From NCBI RefSeq assembly GCF_019278525.1, contig NZ_CP058986.1, positions 992,001 through 1,056,000 of the forward strand: a stretch of 64,000 nucleotides of DNA. Reading direction: 5' to 3'. The first letter of the stretch is position 1, and the number at the start of each line of letters is the position of its first letter. The stretch comes from Polaribacter sp. HaHaR_3_91. GTDB taxonomy: Bacteria; Bacteroidota; Bacteroidia; Flavobacteriales; Flavobacteriaceae. The notes under the pieces were generated by a model that was not told the origin of the DNA, did not search any database, and saw only the letters and a list, made by a program, of their open reading frames with translations. Below are positions 22,975 through 32,699 of the stretch, piece after piece. A program made the position numbers and the translations under genes.

Positions 22975-24260
22975 TTAGAAACATATTATTAGTTTTTATA
23001 CTAATAACCTCTTCAGCTTTAACAGCTCAAAGAACAAGTTCATCACCATACTCTTTTTTTGGTATAGGAGATGAATTTAACCCTGTTACAGTAGAACAAA
23101 GTGCAATGGGTGGTATTGGAGTTGCTTTTAACCACTACAAATATTTAAACTTTACAAATCCTGCAGCGTATGCTAACTTAAGATATACAACATATTCTTT
23201 TGGTTTGTTAAATAATAAATTATCAGTAGAGAACGACGGTGTTAAACAGTCTTCAAACTCTACTAGTTTAAGTTATTTTGCTTTGGCTTTTCCTATCGGT
23301 AAGAAAGCAGGTATGTCTTTTGGATTACAACCCGTATCTTCTGTGGGTTATTCTTTATCTAATTCTATTTTAGATGACGAAGAAAATATTTTAGAGAGAA
23401 CTCGTTTTACTGGTGATGGCGGTGTAAGTAGAATTTACACTAGTTTTGGTATAAAAGTGTATAAAGAATTATCTTTAGGGGTAGAATTAGATTATAAATT
23501 TGGAAGTATAGATAATAGTATTCTTAATGAAAGGTTAGGAGTTGCTTTAGCTACAAAATATAAGGAAGCTACTATTGTTAGAGGTGGATCGGTTACACTA
23601 GGAGCACAATATAAAAAAGCACTTAAAAATAAACTGATTATAAGCGGTGGAGCTACTCTTAAAATGGGTAATGATTTAGAAGTTACCGGAGATGATTATT
23701 TATACTCTCTTACTATAACTAATACTGGAGGAGAATTTGGAAGAGATACCATTTCGCAATCAGAAATTAGTGGAAATTATAAATTACCATTAAAAGCAAC
23801 TTTAGGTGCAGGAGTAGGAAAAGATGATCAATGGTACGTTGGTTTAGAGTACGAACAACAAGATGCTATAGAAAATACAGGCTTTTTAGCTACTTCTAAC
23901 AATGCTTACACGTATGGTGAGTCAAATAGAATTTCTTTAGGTGGATTTTATATTCCTAAAATTAATTCAATTTCAAATTACTGGGAAAGAGTTACTTATA
24001 GAGCAGGTGTTCGTTTAGAAAAGACAGGGTTATTAGTAGATGGAACAACTCCATATACAAATTTTACCGCTGTAGACGACTTTGGCATATCTTTTGGTTT
24101 AGGTTTACCACTGAAACAATTATCCTCAGTAAATATGGGATTTGAATTTGGTCAAAGAGGTACAACTGCTAATAATTTAATTAAAGAAAATTATTTTAAT
24201 TTTAGATTAAGTTTATCTTTGACAGATACTAATTGGTTTCAGAAAAGAAAAATAGATTAA
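22971..24260 (+). CDS. Outer-membrane beta-barrel protein, FadL-like architecture
   Basis: 429 aa. A signal peptide (1-19, ending LTAQ) precedes SSPYSFFGIGDEFNPVTVEQ and long runs of alternating hydrophobic/polar strands with G-rich turns (MGGIGVAF, FGLGLPL, FGQRG), ending with an aromatic residue pattern suited to BAM-assisted insertion. It is conserved after coaX in flavobacteria and resembles FadL/TodX-like transporters by eye, but substrate is unknown. It begins inside the coaX stop codon and heads an envelope block with the TPR protein and LptC. Confidence 0.8.
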   Translation: MIRNILLVFILITSSALTAQRTSSSPYSFFGIGDEFNPVTVEQSAMGGIGVAFNHYKYLNFTNPAAYANLRYTTYSFGLLNNKLSVENDGVKQSSNSTSLSYFALAFPIGKKAGMSFGLQPVSSVGYSLSNSILDDEENILERTRFTGDGGVSRIYTSFGIKVYKELSLGVELDYKFGSIDNSILNERLGVALATKYKEATIVRGGSVTLGAQYKKALKNKLIISGGATLKMGNDLEVTGDDYLYSLTITNTGGEFGRDTISQSEISGNYKLPLKATLGAGVGKDDQWYVGLEYEQQDAIENTGFLATSNNAYTYGESNRISLGGFYIPKINSISNYWERVTYRAGVRLEKTGLLVDGTTPYTNFTAVDDFGISFGLGLPLKQLSSVNMGFEFGQRGTTANNLIKENYFNFRLSLSLTDTNWFQKRKID

Positions 24261-24275
24261 CAAAAAACTAACAAA

Positions 24276-25598
24276 ATGAAGAAAATTACGTTTTTACTAG
24301 CTGCAATGTTGTTATTGGCATCAGCAAAAACAAATGCGCAAGACGATGCAAAAAGAGAATGTACTATTAAGTATAATCTTTTTAAAGGAGATTTCCAATC
24401 TAAAAAGTATGAAGAAGCTTATACAAACTGGATTTATTTAATGGATAATTGTAAAGATTTATCTGTAAATATTTACAAGTTAGGTTCTACTTTAGCAGAA
24501 GATGTTAGAAAAGACCCTGTTTTAGCAAAAAGAGTTTATGAGCAAAGATTACAGTATTTTCCTAAAGACAATCCAGCAAAATTACATAGTGATTATGCAA
24601 CTTATTTGTTAGATAACAAATTAGCATCTGATGATGAAGTCTTTGCTATTTTAGAAAAAGGATATAATATCGATCCTGCTAAAATGGGAGTAAAAAACTT
24701 GTATATCTATTTTCAAGGAGTTACAGATAGAAATAAAGACACAGATCCTCAAAAAGTATTTGATACTTATGATGATGTTTTAGAATCTGTAGGTACAAAA
24801 TTGGAAGGATATGCGGCTAGACTAAAAGAACTTTCTAAAGATTCTGTAGCTAACAAAAAATTAATACATGCATATTCGACAAACTCAAGAGCATTGGGTA
24901 CTGTAGAAGGAGGTTTAGATAATATTATTTCAGAAATAGCAACTTGCGAAAGATTAATACCTATTTACAAAAGAGATTTTGAAGAAAATAAATCTAATGC
25001 TGTTTGGTTAAAAAGATCAGTTTCTAGAATGTTTAACAAAGACTGTCAAGAAGATCCTTTGTACCAAGAATTAGTTAGAGCTTATGCCGAAGCATCTCCT
25101 TCTCCTGAAGCATATTCATTTTTGGCTAGTGTTTTAGAAGATAATGGAGATACAGCTGGGGCTAATGAAATGAGAGAAAAATCTTTCGATTTAGAAACAG
25201 ATCCTTTAAAGAAAGCAAAGTATAAATTAAAATTCGCTCAATCAGCTAAGTCTAGAGGTCAATTAAGTAAAGCTAGAGGTTTAGCAAGAGAAGCTTTACG
25301 TTTTAACCCTAACTATGGTAAAGCATATTTATTTATTGCAAGATTATACCAGTCTAGTGTAAATAATTGTGGTGATAATGAATTTGAAAAAAGAATGGTA
25401 TATGTTGCTGCTTTAAATCAAGCACAAAGAGCTGCATCTGTAGATCCTAGTATTTCGTCTACTGCAGGTTCATATATTAGAAGTTATAGAGCTAATGTAC
25501 CAAGTTCTAAAGTTGTTTTTACTGCAGGTGTTACTCCTGGTAGTAGCTATACTCTAAAATGTTGGATTGGTGAAACAGTAAGAGTACCTTCAAATTAA
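24276..25598 (+). CDS. Periplasmic TPR-repeat protein
   Basis: 440 aa with a signal peptide (MKKITFLLAAMLLLASAKTNAQ). Helical TPR-like repeats are seen throughout, notably SRGQLSKARGLAREALRFNPNYGKAYLFIARLY near 325-358. The C-terminus is a non-repetitive beta region (SSYTLKCWIGETVRV). It acts as an exported scaffold, presumably for outer-membrane assembly given its neighbours; the exact partner is not known. It follows the barrel-protein gene by 15 bases and precedes lptC by four. Confidence 0.85.
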   Translation: MKKITFLLAAMLLLASAKTNAQDDAKRECTIKYNLFKGDFQSKKYEEAYTNWIYLMDNCKDLSVNIYKLGSTLAEDVRKDPVLAKRVYEQRLQYFPKDNPAKLHSDYATYLLDNKLASDDEVFAILEKGYNIDPAKMGVKNLYIYFQGVTDRNKDTDPQKVFDTYDDVLESVGTKLEGYAARLKELSKDSVANKKLIHAYSTNSRALGTVEGGLDNIISEIATCERLIPIYKRDFEENKSNAVWLKRSVSRMFNKDCQEDPLYQELVRAYAEASPSPEAYSFLASVLEDNGDTAGANEMREKSFDLETDPLKKAKYKLKFAQSAKSRGQLSKARGLAREALRFNPNYGKAYLFIARLYQSSVNNCGDNEFEKRMVYVAALNQAQRAASVDPSISSTAGSYIRSYRANVPSSKVVFTAGVTPGSSYTLKCWIGETVRVPSN

Positions 25599-25602
25599 TT
25601 TT

Positions 25603-26166
25603 TTGAAAAACACAGAAAAAATATTATATAAAAGCATTACTGTATTATTTGTTACAGTAATGCTTTTTTCTTGCTCTAACAATACGAAGGAAGTGAGGGA
25701 TTTTTTGGTGTCTAAGAATTTGCCTATCGGAATTGCTAAAGATGCACTCCATGTATATAAGGACTCTGGTAGAATTACATCAAAACTAATTACGCCGTTA
25801 TTGTATGATTTTAGTAATAGAAAACAACATCCTTATAACGAATTTCCAGAAGGTATTGAAATTATAAATTTTGATGGAATGGACTCTGTTACTATTTCAG
25901 GAAATTATGCATTATCATATACAAACACTCAGATTTCTGAAATAAAAGGAAATGTGGTAGTTGTAAATCCTAAAGAAAATTCTAAATTAGAAACAGAACA
26001 ATTATTTTGGGATCAAAATACTAAGTACTTTTTTTCAGAAAAAGCATTTACTTTAACCACTTTAAAAGATACTATATATGGTGTTGGGTTTGAGTGTAAA
26101 GAAGATTTAAGTAAGCATTTAGCAAAGAAAACAACAGGAAGATTACTAACATCAGAAGGAGAATAA
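25603..26166 (+). CDS. lptC: LptC-like lipopolysaccharide export lipoprotein
   Basis: 187 aa, TTG start (no ATG lies upstream in frame). A signal peptide ends with lipobox-like VMLFSCSN. The rest is the beta-jellyroll of LptC/OstA proteins: EGIEIINFDGMDSVTISGNYA, ISEIKGNVVVVNPKENSKLETEQLFWD and the C-terminal TIYGVGFECKEDLSK match the family pattern in Bacteroidetes. It bridges the LptB2FG exporter to LptA for LPS transport. It lies four bases after the TPR gene and one before the small membrane protein gene. Confidence 0.88.
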   Translation: MKNTEKILYKSITVLFVTVMLFSCSNNTKEVRDFLVSKNLPIGIAKDALHVYKDSGRITSKLITPLLYDFSNRKQHPYNEFPEGIEIINFDGMDSVTISGNYALSYTNTQISEIKGNVVVVNPKENSKLETEQLFWDQNTKYFFSEKAFTLTTLKDTIYGVGFECKEDLSKHLAKKTTGRLLTSEGE

Positions 26167-26167
26167 T

Positions 26168-26365
26168 ATGAATACAGTTTGGAAATTTTTTCAATATGGC
26201 TATTTAGTAGTCGCTTTAATATGTTTGGTAGAAGGTTTTCTTAGTTGGGGAGCAGATAGGCAGAAATCTTATATGTTTTTTGGTGCTTCTATTTTTATTA
26301 TCTTAGTTTTTTTCTTTAAAAGACATTTTAGAAAAAAAGTAGAAACTAGAAATAACCAAAAATAG
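26168..26365 (+). CDS. Small two-helix membrane protein
   Basis: 65 aa with two membrane segments (YGYLVVALICLVEGFL and YMFFGASIFIILVFFF) and a basic C-terminal tail (RHFRKKVETRN). It is conserved in this position between lptC and the CorC-like gene in flavobacteria as far as I recall, but has no assigned function. Tight spacing (one base after lptC) indicates the same operon. Confidence 0.82.
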   Translation: MNTVWKFFQYGYLVVALICLVEGFLSWGADRQKSYMFFGASIFIILVFFFKRHFRKKVETRNNQK

Positions 26366-26380
26366 ATTATAAATTTCTTA

Positions 26381-27646
26381 ATGGAAATTGAAATTATCAT
26401 AATATTGACCTCTATTATTCTTTCCGCTTTCTTTTCGGGAATGGAAATAGCATTTGTTTCTGCTAATAAGCTGCATATAGAATTAGAGAAAAAAAGAGAA
26501 GGCTTTATACCTAGTGTTCTTAATAAAATTACTCAAAAATCATCAAAATTTATTACTACCATGTTAGTTGGTAATAATATTTCTTTGGTAATTTACAGTT
26601 ATTATATGGGCGGATTCTTAATTAGAATTCTTCCCTTAAATACCTATAATGAGTTTACTACGCTTCTTTTACAAACAATTATATCTACCATAATAATACT
26701 AATTACTGCAGAGTTTTTACCAAAAGCTATTTTTAGAATCTATGCAAATGAGGTTTTAAAATTATTTGCTGTACCTGCCTATTTTTTTTACGTTTTATTT
26801 CATTTTTTTTCTGAAATTATTTCTTTTATTTCAGATTTTTTTCTGCGTGTATTCTTTAAAACAGATGCAGAAGAGCAACAGACGGAATTTAGTAAAGAAG
26901 AGTTAGGTTACTATATTACTGAGCAATTAGAAACAGGTAATAATGATGAAGAAGTAGATTCTGAAATACAAATTTTTCAAAATGCACTGGACTTTCATAA
27001 TGTAAAAGCAAGAGAGGTTATGGTTCCTAGAACCGAAATTGTTGCAGTTGAATTACATGAAAAAGTAGCGAACTTAAAAAATATATTTATAGATTCGGGG
27101 TTGTCTAAAGTGTTAGTTTATAAATCATCTTTAGATGACGTGATAGGGTATGTAAATGCTTTTGAATTATTTAAGAAACCAAAAACTATTAAATCTATTT
27201 TATTGCCAGTAGAGATTGTACCCGAGTCTATGATGATAAACAACATTTTAAACAGTTTAATGAAAAAACGTAAAAGTGTTGCTGTTGTTGTTGATGAATA
27301 TGGGGGTACTTCTGGTATGATAACCGTAGAGGATATTGTAGAAGAATTATTTGGTGAAATTGAAGATGAGCACGATACTCAAGAATTTTTAGAAAAAAAA
27401 ATATCTGAAACAGAATTTAATTTTTCAGCAAGATTAGAGGTAGATTATTTGAATGAAGAGTATAGTTTAAATATACCAAAATCTGAAGCTTATGAAACTT
27501 TAGGAGGCTTTATTATAGAGCAAACAGAAAGTATTCCTATAGAAAATGAAGTGGTTGATATTGAAGATTTTGAAATTAAAATCTTAAAAATGAGTAGTGC
27601 TAAAATAGAAGAAGTACGCTTAAAAATAGTAGATGAAGATGCTTAA
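26381..27646 (+). CDS. CorC/HlyC-type membrane protein (DUF21-CBS-transporter-associated)
   Basis: 421 aa. DUF21 membrane domain (1-185, with SAFFSGMEIAFVSANK and the MLVGNNISLVIYSYYMG segment), a pair of CBS domains (about 205-320, MVPRTEIVAVE ... VVVDEYGGTSGMITVEDIVEELFGEI) and a C-terminal CorC_HlyC domain (340-420). The family includes magnesium exporters (CorC/MpfA) and was once called hemolysin-like. It closes the coaX-to-corC operon; ppiD follows with its own promoter. Confidence 0.92.
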   Translation: MEIEIIIILTSIILSAFFSGMEIAFVSANKLHIELEKKREGFIPSVLNKITQKSSKFITTMLVGNNISLVIYSYYMGGFLIRILPLNTYNEFTTLLLQTIISTIIILITAEFLPKAIFRIYANEVLKLFAVPAYFFYVLFHFFSEIISFISDFFLRVFFKTDAEEQQTEFSKEELGYYITEQLETGNNDEEVDSEIQIFQNALDFHNVKAREVMVPRTEIVAVELHEKVANLKNIFIDSGLSKVLVYKSSLDDVIGYVNAFELFKKPKTIKSILLPVEIVPESMMINNILNSLMKKRKSVAVVVDEYGGTSGMITVEDIVEELFGEIEDEHDTQEFLEKKISETEFNFSARLEVDYLNEEYSLNIPKSEAYETLGGFIIEQTESIPIENEVVDIEDFEIKILKMSSAKIEEVRLKIVDEDA

Positions 27647-27712
27647 TAAATCTCTTTGTTTTTAGAACTAATTATAAGTCAATTTAATTACTACTAATAA
27701 GTATAAATTCGA

Positions 27713-27743
27713 TTGCAATATTAAATCCCAAATCGTATATTCG
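27713..27743 (+). promoter_or_regulatory. Promoter of ppiD
   Basis: TTG (27713-27715), 20-base spacer, TATATTCG (27736-27743; one mismatch to TAnnTTTG). The leader would be about 20 bases. Confidence 0.5.
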
Positions 27744-27768
27744 CAAACTGAAAATTAAATAAATTCGT

Positions 27769-29859
27769 ATGGCAATTTTATCAAAAATTAGAGAACGTTC
27801 AATGTTCTTAATCATTATAATTGGTTTAGCACTTTTTGCTTTTGTATTGGACCCATCTACTTTAGGTGATTTTTTCGATTCAAGTAAAGTAAATCAAGTA
27901 GGTGAAATAAATGGAGAGAGTATCTCTTTACAAGAGTTTACAGGAGAATTAGAAGCCTATAAGCAACAAGTAGGTAACGGTGTTACTGAAATGCAAGCCT
28001 CTAAAAATGTTTGGGATAATATTGTTAGAAAAAAAATCTACCAAAATCAATTATCAGAAGCAGGAATTACTGTTGGTGAAGCTGATGTTTGGAATGAAGT
28101 GATTAATGCTCCTTCAGTAAAAGATAATCCTCAATTTCAAAATGAAGTAGGCTTTTTTGATGAAGTTAAATTCAAACAATTTTTAGCCGATACAAAATTA
28201 AACAATCCAGAAATGTGGGGAGCTTGGTCTAACTACATGACTCAAATTAGAGATAATGGATCGAGAAATACATATAATAATCTAGTTACTGCAGGTCTTG
28301 GTGCTTCTTTAAAAGAGGGAGAGTCTCAATATTTTGCAGATAATACTAAATTAACGTCTCAATTTGTATTTGTACCTTATACTTCAATTGCAGATAGTTT
28401 AGTTTCTGTTTCTAAAGGAGAAATAGAATCTTATATCAAAGCAAACTCTAACGATTTTAAAGTAGAAGAGTCTAGAGATATTTCTTATGTACAGTTTAAT
28501 GTTGCTGCTACAACAGAAGATGAAAATGCTATTAAAGCTAGTGTTTCTGAATTAATTGAAGATTTTAAAAATACTTCTAATGAAAGTGTATTTTTAAGCG
28601 AAAATGATTCTGATACGAGTATTGATGATAGTTTTAAATTTCAAAAAGAGATTAATGCAACAGTAGCTTCGGAAATTTTTAAAGGTGCTAAAGGAGATGT
28701 TTTTGGTCCTTATAAAGAACAAGGATATTTTAAAATATCTAAAATTACTGATGTAACTAGTATGCCAGACTCTGCTAGAGCAAGTCATATTTTAATTCCT
28801 TTTTTAGGAGCTCAAAGAGTTGCTGCAGATGTAACAAGAACACAAGATGAGGCTAAGGTTTTAGCTGATAGTATATTAAATGTTGTAAAAAGAAACAAAA
28901 ATAAATTTGAAGACTTAGCTAAAACAATGTCATCGGATCTTGGTTCTGGTGCAAAAGGAGGAGATTTAGATTGGTTTACTTATAACAGAATGACACCTGA
29001 ATTTAGAGACTTCGTTTTTGAAGGAAGTACTGGTGATATCGATGTTGTTGAAACTCCATTTGGTTTTCATATTATTAAGATTGATGGACAAAAGAACAAT
29101 CAGACAGCTTTAAAATTAGCTACTTATAGTAGACAAATAATAGCTTCTGAAGTTACTGAAAATGCTATTTTTCAAAAATCAGAACAATTTGCTTTAGCAT
29201 CATCAAAAGAAAATAAGTTTTTTGAAGTAGCAAAAGAAAATAACTATGTTACAAAACCTGCTATTGGTTTAAAAGTTTTAGATGAAAATGTACCTGGTTT
29301 AGGAAACCAAAGACAAATTATTTCTTGGGCTTTTAGTAATGATACTAAACCTGGAGATTTTAAACGTTTCGATTTAGAAGGTAGTCATGTGGTTGCTTTT
29401 GTAACGGCTAAAACTGAAAAAGGATTAATGTCTGCTGCTAAAGCAACAAATACTGTAAAGCCTATTTTAGTAAACCAAAAGAAAGCTAAATTAATTGCAG
29501 ATAAATTTAATGGAAGTACGTTAGCAGATATCGCTAAAGAGAACAATACCAATGTTAGAAATGCAAGTGGTATTAATTTAAAAAGTCCTACGTTGTCTGG
29601 TGCTGGTTCAGAGCCTATGGTTGTAGGAGCTATGTATAACGCAGAAATTAATAAAGTTTATAAAAACATAGAAGGTAATAGAGGTGTGTATGCTTTTGCT
29701 GTAACAAACAAAGAGTTGCCAACTGCTTTACCAAACTATGAAACTACTAGAAAGAGTATTGCTGAGTCTAGAAAAACAAAAACTTTTGCAATTTATGAGG
29801 CGATTAAAAATGCTGCTGATGTAGAAGATTACAGATCAGATTTATACAGAAGTAACTAG
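27769..29859 (+). CDS. ppiD: PpiD-like membrane-anchored peptidyl-prolyl isomerase/chaperone
   Basis: 696 aa. An N-terminal membrane anchor (SMFLIIIIGLALFAFVLD, about 11-29) leads into a SurA_N-like chaperone region (VGEINGESISLQEF ...) and a parvulin domain (about 340-450, ARASHILIPFL ... FEDLAKTMSSDLGSGAKGGDL ... GFHIIKIDG). PpiD sits at the Sec translocon exit and helps fold exported proteins. Length exceeds the E. coli enzyme slightly, as is usual here. It is monocistronic, ending at a terminator. Confidence 0.93.
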   Translation: MAILSKIRERSMFLIIIIGLALFAFVLDPSTLGDFFDSSKVNQVGEINGESISLQEFTGELEAYKQQVGNGVTEMQASKNVWDNIVRKKIYQNQLSEAGITVGEADVWNEVINAPSVKDNPQFQNEVGFFDEVKFKQFLADTKLNNPEMWGAWSNYMTQIRDNGSRNTYNNLVTAGLGASLKEGESQYFADNTKLTSQFVFVPYTSIADSLVSVSKGEIESYIKANSNDFKVEESRDISYVQFNVAATTEDENAIKASVSELIEDFKNTSNESVFLSENDSDTSIDDSFKFQKEINATVASEIFKGAKGDVFGPYKEQGYFKISKITDVTSMPDSARASHILIPFLGAQRVAADVTRTQDEAKVLADSILNVVKRNKNKFEDLAKTMSSDLGSGAKGGDLDWFTYNRMTPEFRDFVFEGSTGDIDVVETPFGFHIIKIDGQKNNQTALKLATYSRQIIASEVTENAIFQKSEQFALASSKENKFFEVAKENNYVTKPAIGLKVLDENVPGLGNQRQIISWAFSNDTKPGDFKRFDLEGSHVVAFVTAKTEKGLMSAAKATNTVKPILVNQKKAKLIADKFNGSTLADIAKENNTNVRNASGINLKSPTLSGAGSEPMVVGAMYNAEINKVYKNIEGNRGVYAFAVTNKELPTALPNYETTRKSIAESRKTKTFAIYEAIKNAADVEDYRSDLYRSN

Positions 29860-29880
29860 TATAAGTTTTATTAAAAATAT

Positions 29881-29912
29881 AAAAATCCGTTCAACTTTTT
29901 GAACGGATTTTT
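29881..29912 (+). terminator. Terminator of ppiD
   Basis: AATCCGTTCA-ACTTT-TTGAACGGATT hairpin followed by T residues. Confidence 0.85.
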
Positions 29913-29997
29913 TATGCTTTAGATTTAACTCAATAGAGCTTTTAAATCTATATAGATGTGAACTTGTTACTTTGTTTATGTAGTGACAAAGGCAAGT

Positions 29998-30112
29998 AGT
30001 TTTAGCCCTGATTGAAGCATTTGTTTGAGCTCTTTATTATCTTTTTGGAATATTAAAAGCGAGTGCCTTTCGACTGCTCTCAAGATAAACTCCAAGCAAG
30101 AAATAGCTTCTA
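29998..30112. repeat. Diverged copy of a dispersed intergenic repeat
   Basis: TTTAGCCCTGATTGAAGC (30000-) and AAGAAATAGCTTCTAA (near 30099-) recur at 41631 and 41744 in the same order and strand. The middle is unrelated, with imperfect internal pairing. The 320-bp gap between ppiD and rho holds this element and two terminators, and no gene. Confidence 0.6.
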
Positions 30113-30116
30113 ATAA

Positions 30117-30145
30117 AAAAACCTTCTTGATTGCTCAAAAAGGTT
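30117..30145 (-). terminator. Terminator of rho
   Basis: AACCTT(c)TTGA-TTGC-TCAA(a)AAGGTT hairpin; seven T residues follow on the minus strand. Confidence 0.78.
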
Positions 30146-30179
30146 TTCTATAAAGTTTATTTTTATCTAAAGGTTATTT

Positions 30180-31889
30180 CTAACCGTTCATAGAGATTAA
30201 AAACTCATCATTATTCTTAGAGAATTTAATTTTATCATTGATAAATTCCATTGCTTCAATAGGGTTCATATCTGCAAGGTATTTACGTAAAACCCACATT
30301 CTTTGTACAGTTTTAGCGTCTAATAATAAATCATCACGTCTTGTAGAAGATTTAATTAAATCGATAGCAGGATAAATACGTCTGTTAGATATATTTCTAT
30401 CTAATTGAAGCTCCATGTTACCTGTTCCTTTAAATTCTTCGAAAATTACTTCGTCCATTTTAGAACCAGTTTCTGTAAGTGCTGTAGCAATAATGGTTAA
30501 AGAACCACCATTTTCTATGTTTCTAGCAGCTCCAAAGAAACGTTTTGGTTTGTGTAATGCATTTGCATCGATACCACCAGAAAGTATTTTACCAGATGCT
30601 GGTGCAACGGTATTGTAAGCTCTTGCCAAACGCGTAATTGAATCTAAAAGAATAACAACATCATGCCCACATTCTACCAAACGTTTTGCTTTTTCTAAAA
30701 CAATATTGGCCACTTTTACGTGTTTGTCTGCAGGTTCATCAAAAGTAGAAGCAACAACTTCTCCACGTACATTACGTTTCATGTCTGTAACCTCTTCCGG
30801 ACGCTCATCAATCAATAATACTATCTGATAAACTTCTGGGTGATTTGCAGCAATTGCGTTTGCCACATCCTTTAATAACATGGTTTTACCAGTTTTAGGT
30901 TGTGCTACAATCATACCTCTTTGCCCTTTTCCTAAAGGAGAAAATAAATCGATAATTCTTGTTGATAAAGAACTTCCTTTTTCTGCTAAATTGAATTTTT
31001 CTTGAGGAAATAACGGAGTTAAGTGCTCAAAAGATACTCTGTCTCTAACTAAATTAGGATTTAATCCGTTTATTTTTGATACTCTAATTAATGGAAAATA
31101 TTTTTCACCTTCTTTTGGTGGACGAACATTACCTCTAACGGTGTCTCCTGTTTTTAATCCAAATAATTTAATTTGAGATTGAGAAACATAAATATCATCT
31201 GGAGATGATAGGTAGTTATAGTCAGAAGAACGTAAGAAACCATAGCCATCTGGCATCATTTCTAAGACACCTTCACTTTCAATAATTCCATCAAATTCGA
31301 AATCGGGATCTTTATAACGGTTTCCAGATTTATTACCATTACTTCTGTTAGAGTTGTTTTTGTCTCTAGTTTGGTTAGGGTTTTTCTTTGGTGCGTTCGT
31401 TTTTGGTTGAGGCTTGTTTGGTTGTGTCTTGTTTTGAGTATTTGCAGGTTTTGGTTCCTGTTTATCTACTTTTTTAACAACTCTTTCTTTGGTAGCCTTT
31501 GGTTTAATTTCTGTCTCTGCTTCAGCATCTTTTTGTACAGTTTCTTTCTGTACTGTTTTCCTAGGGTTAGGTTTACGTTGAATTGTTTTTTCTTGTTTTA
31601 CCTTTGTTTCTGGTGTATCTAAAGTAGGTTGTCCAGTTTCTGCTTCGCTTGGTGCTTTTACAGAATCAGTAGCTTTAGAAACTCTTTTTCTTTTAGGTTT
31701 TTCTGTTTTTTGTTTTACTTCAGTTACAGGAGTTGATGAAGTATCTACAGGGTTTGCAGCTTGTGTATCTAATATTTGATACACTAAATCTAATTTTTTA
31801 AGTTGACTCGTCTTAGATAGACCAATAGATTTTGCAATTACTTGTAAATCAGCAAGTGTTTTTGCTTTTAGTTCTGAGATTTCGAACAT
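30180..31889 (-). CDS. rho: Transcription termination factor Rho with long disordered N-terminal insertion
   Basis: 569 aa against about 420 in E. coli. The N-terminal Rho helix bundle (1-40, [18 protein letters not shown]) is followed by a roughly 150-residue K/P/T/Q/N-rich disordered segment (about 48-195). Then come the RNA-binding cold-shock-like domain ([20 protein letters not shown]) and the RecA-like ATPase with Walker [14 protein letters not shown], Walker B region [16 protein letters not shown] and the Q/R-loop segments. Large insertions in this place are known for Bacteroidetes Rho, and in Bacteroides have been linked to condensate formation. It is divergent from the DUF4293 gene. 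Confidence 0.96.
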   Translation of the reverse strand: MFEISELKAKTLADLQVIAKSIGLSKTSQLKKLDLVYQILDTQAANPVDTSSTPVTEVKQKTEKPKRKRVSKATDSVKAPSEAETGQPTLDTPETKVKQEKTIQRKPNPRKTVQKETVQKDAEAETEIKPKATKERVVKKVDKQEPKPANTQNKTQPNKPQPKTNAPKKNPNQTRDKNNSNRSNGNKSGNRYKDPDFEFDGIIESEGVLEMMPDGYGFLRSSDYNYLSSPDDIYVSQSQIKLFGLKTGDTVRGNVRPPKEGEKYFPLIRVSKINGLNPNLVRDRVSFEHLTPLFPQEKFNLAEKGSSLSTRIIDLFSPLGKGQRGMIVAQPKTGKTMLLKDVANAIAANHPEVYQIVLLIDERPEEVTDMKRNVRGEVVASTFDEPADKHVKVANIVLEKAKRLVECGHDVVILLDSITRLARAYNTVAPASGKILSGGIDANALHKPKRFFGAARNIENGGSLTIIATALTETGSKMDEVIFEEFKGTGNMELQLDRNISNRRIYPAIDLIKSSTRRDDLLLDAKTVQRMWVLRKYLADMNPIEAMEFINDKIKFSKNNDEFLISMNG

Positions 31890-31960
31890 TCGTTATATGT
31901 TAAGTTAAATTGTAAACCTTATTTAGATAAGATTAATTATAATTTTTTTAGAGTTTATGT

Positions 31961-31982
31961 ATTGTATATAGTACTATACAAT
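31961..31982. promoter_or_regulatory. Palindrome in the rho leader
   Basis: ATTGTATA-N6-TATACAAT, a perfect 8-bp inverted repeat about 75 bases before the rho ATG. A minus-strand TATATTTG box (32014-32007) lies upstream, so the palindrome would fall within the 5' leader, or act as an operator between the divergent genes. Confidence 0.45.
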
Positions 31983-32060
31983 ATTTAATGGGTGGTTACT
32001 ATATTACAAATATATGCAAATTTTTTAAGTTTTAGGTTTTCTTTTTAAAAAAGAAAGTTC

Positions 32061-32068
32061 TACTTTTG
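32061..32068 (+). promoter_or_regulatory. -7 box of the DUF4293 gene
   Basis: TACTTTTG, 18 bases before the ATG; the position of the -33 box holds only TTTC. Confidence 0.4.
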
Positions 32069-32085
32069 TATTTCTATTTTTTAAT

Positions 32086-32517
32086 ATGATTCAACGAATA
32101 CAGAGTATCTATTTATTGTTAGCAACCGCCGTTTCTGGAGGCTTGATATTTGTATTTGATATTTGGAGTACTATTAAAGAAGAAATTTTTGCTTTGGATT
32201 TATTTTTTAGAGATTCTATGCTTTTAAAAGTAATTCCTTTATTATATTTGCTTTCTGCAATCGTATCTTTTGGAACTATTTTTTTGTTTAAAAATAGGAA
32301 GTTACAATTTGTTGTAGGGCGTTTAGTAATTTTGATCAATCTTTTTTTATTAGGATTATTGATTTATGTATCTCTAACTTTACCTGGAGAAGTTTCGATT
32401 TCGGAGAAGGGTATTGGGATGTTCTTACCAATTTTAGTTATTTTGCTTATTGTTTTGGCAAATAAAGCTATTAAAAAGGATGAAGATCTTGTGAAATCTG
32501 TAGATAGATTGCGATAA
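32086..32517 (+). CDS. DUF4293 family membrane protein
   Basis: 143 aa with four membrane segments (near 8-25, 47-67, 78-100 and 113-126). The opening MIQRIQSIYLLLATAV is the hallmark of DUF4293, a Bacteroidetes family of unknown function that is routinely encoded divergently from rho. The short cytosolic C-terminus is charged (KKDEDLVKSVDRLR). A terminator follows. Confidence 0.9.
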   Translation: MIQRIQSIYLLLATAVSGGLIFVFDIWSTIKEEIFALDLFFRDSMLLKVIPLLYLLSAIVSFGTIFLFKNRKLQFVVGRLVILINLFLLGLLIYVSLTLPGEVSISEKGIGMFLPILVILLIVLANKAIKKDEDLVKSVDRLR

Positions 32518-32548
32518 ACCTATCATATTAGTATATTTAGTGCGAAAA

Positions 32549-32577
32549 AAAACCGAGAATTTATTTCTCGGTTTTTT
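32549..32577 (+). terminator. Terminator of the DUF4293 gene
   Basis: AACCGAGAAtttaTTTCTCGGTT hairpin followed by T residues. Confidence 0.83.
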
Positions 32578-32699
32578 GTTTTCTAGATCTTTCTAGAGTT
32601 TAAATCTAATTTGAATATTTAATTTGTATTTTTATTAACTTAAATAACATTATCCTGTGAGGGGTTAATGTGTTGTAAGTTAGATATGTAGTGTAGTAG

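Noticed and set aside
31371..31622. 83-codon plus-strand frame opposite rho
   Set aside because: It mirrors the low-complexity rho insertion and is very rich in C, F, L and W, as expected for antisense of a K/P/T-rich segment.
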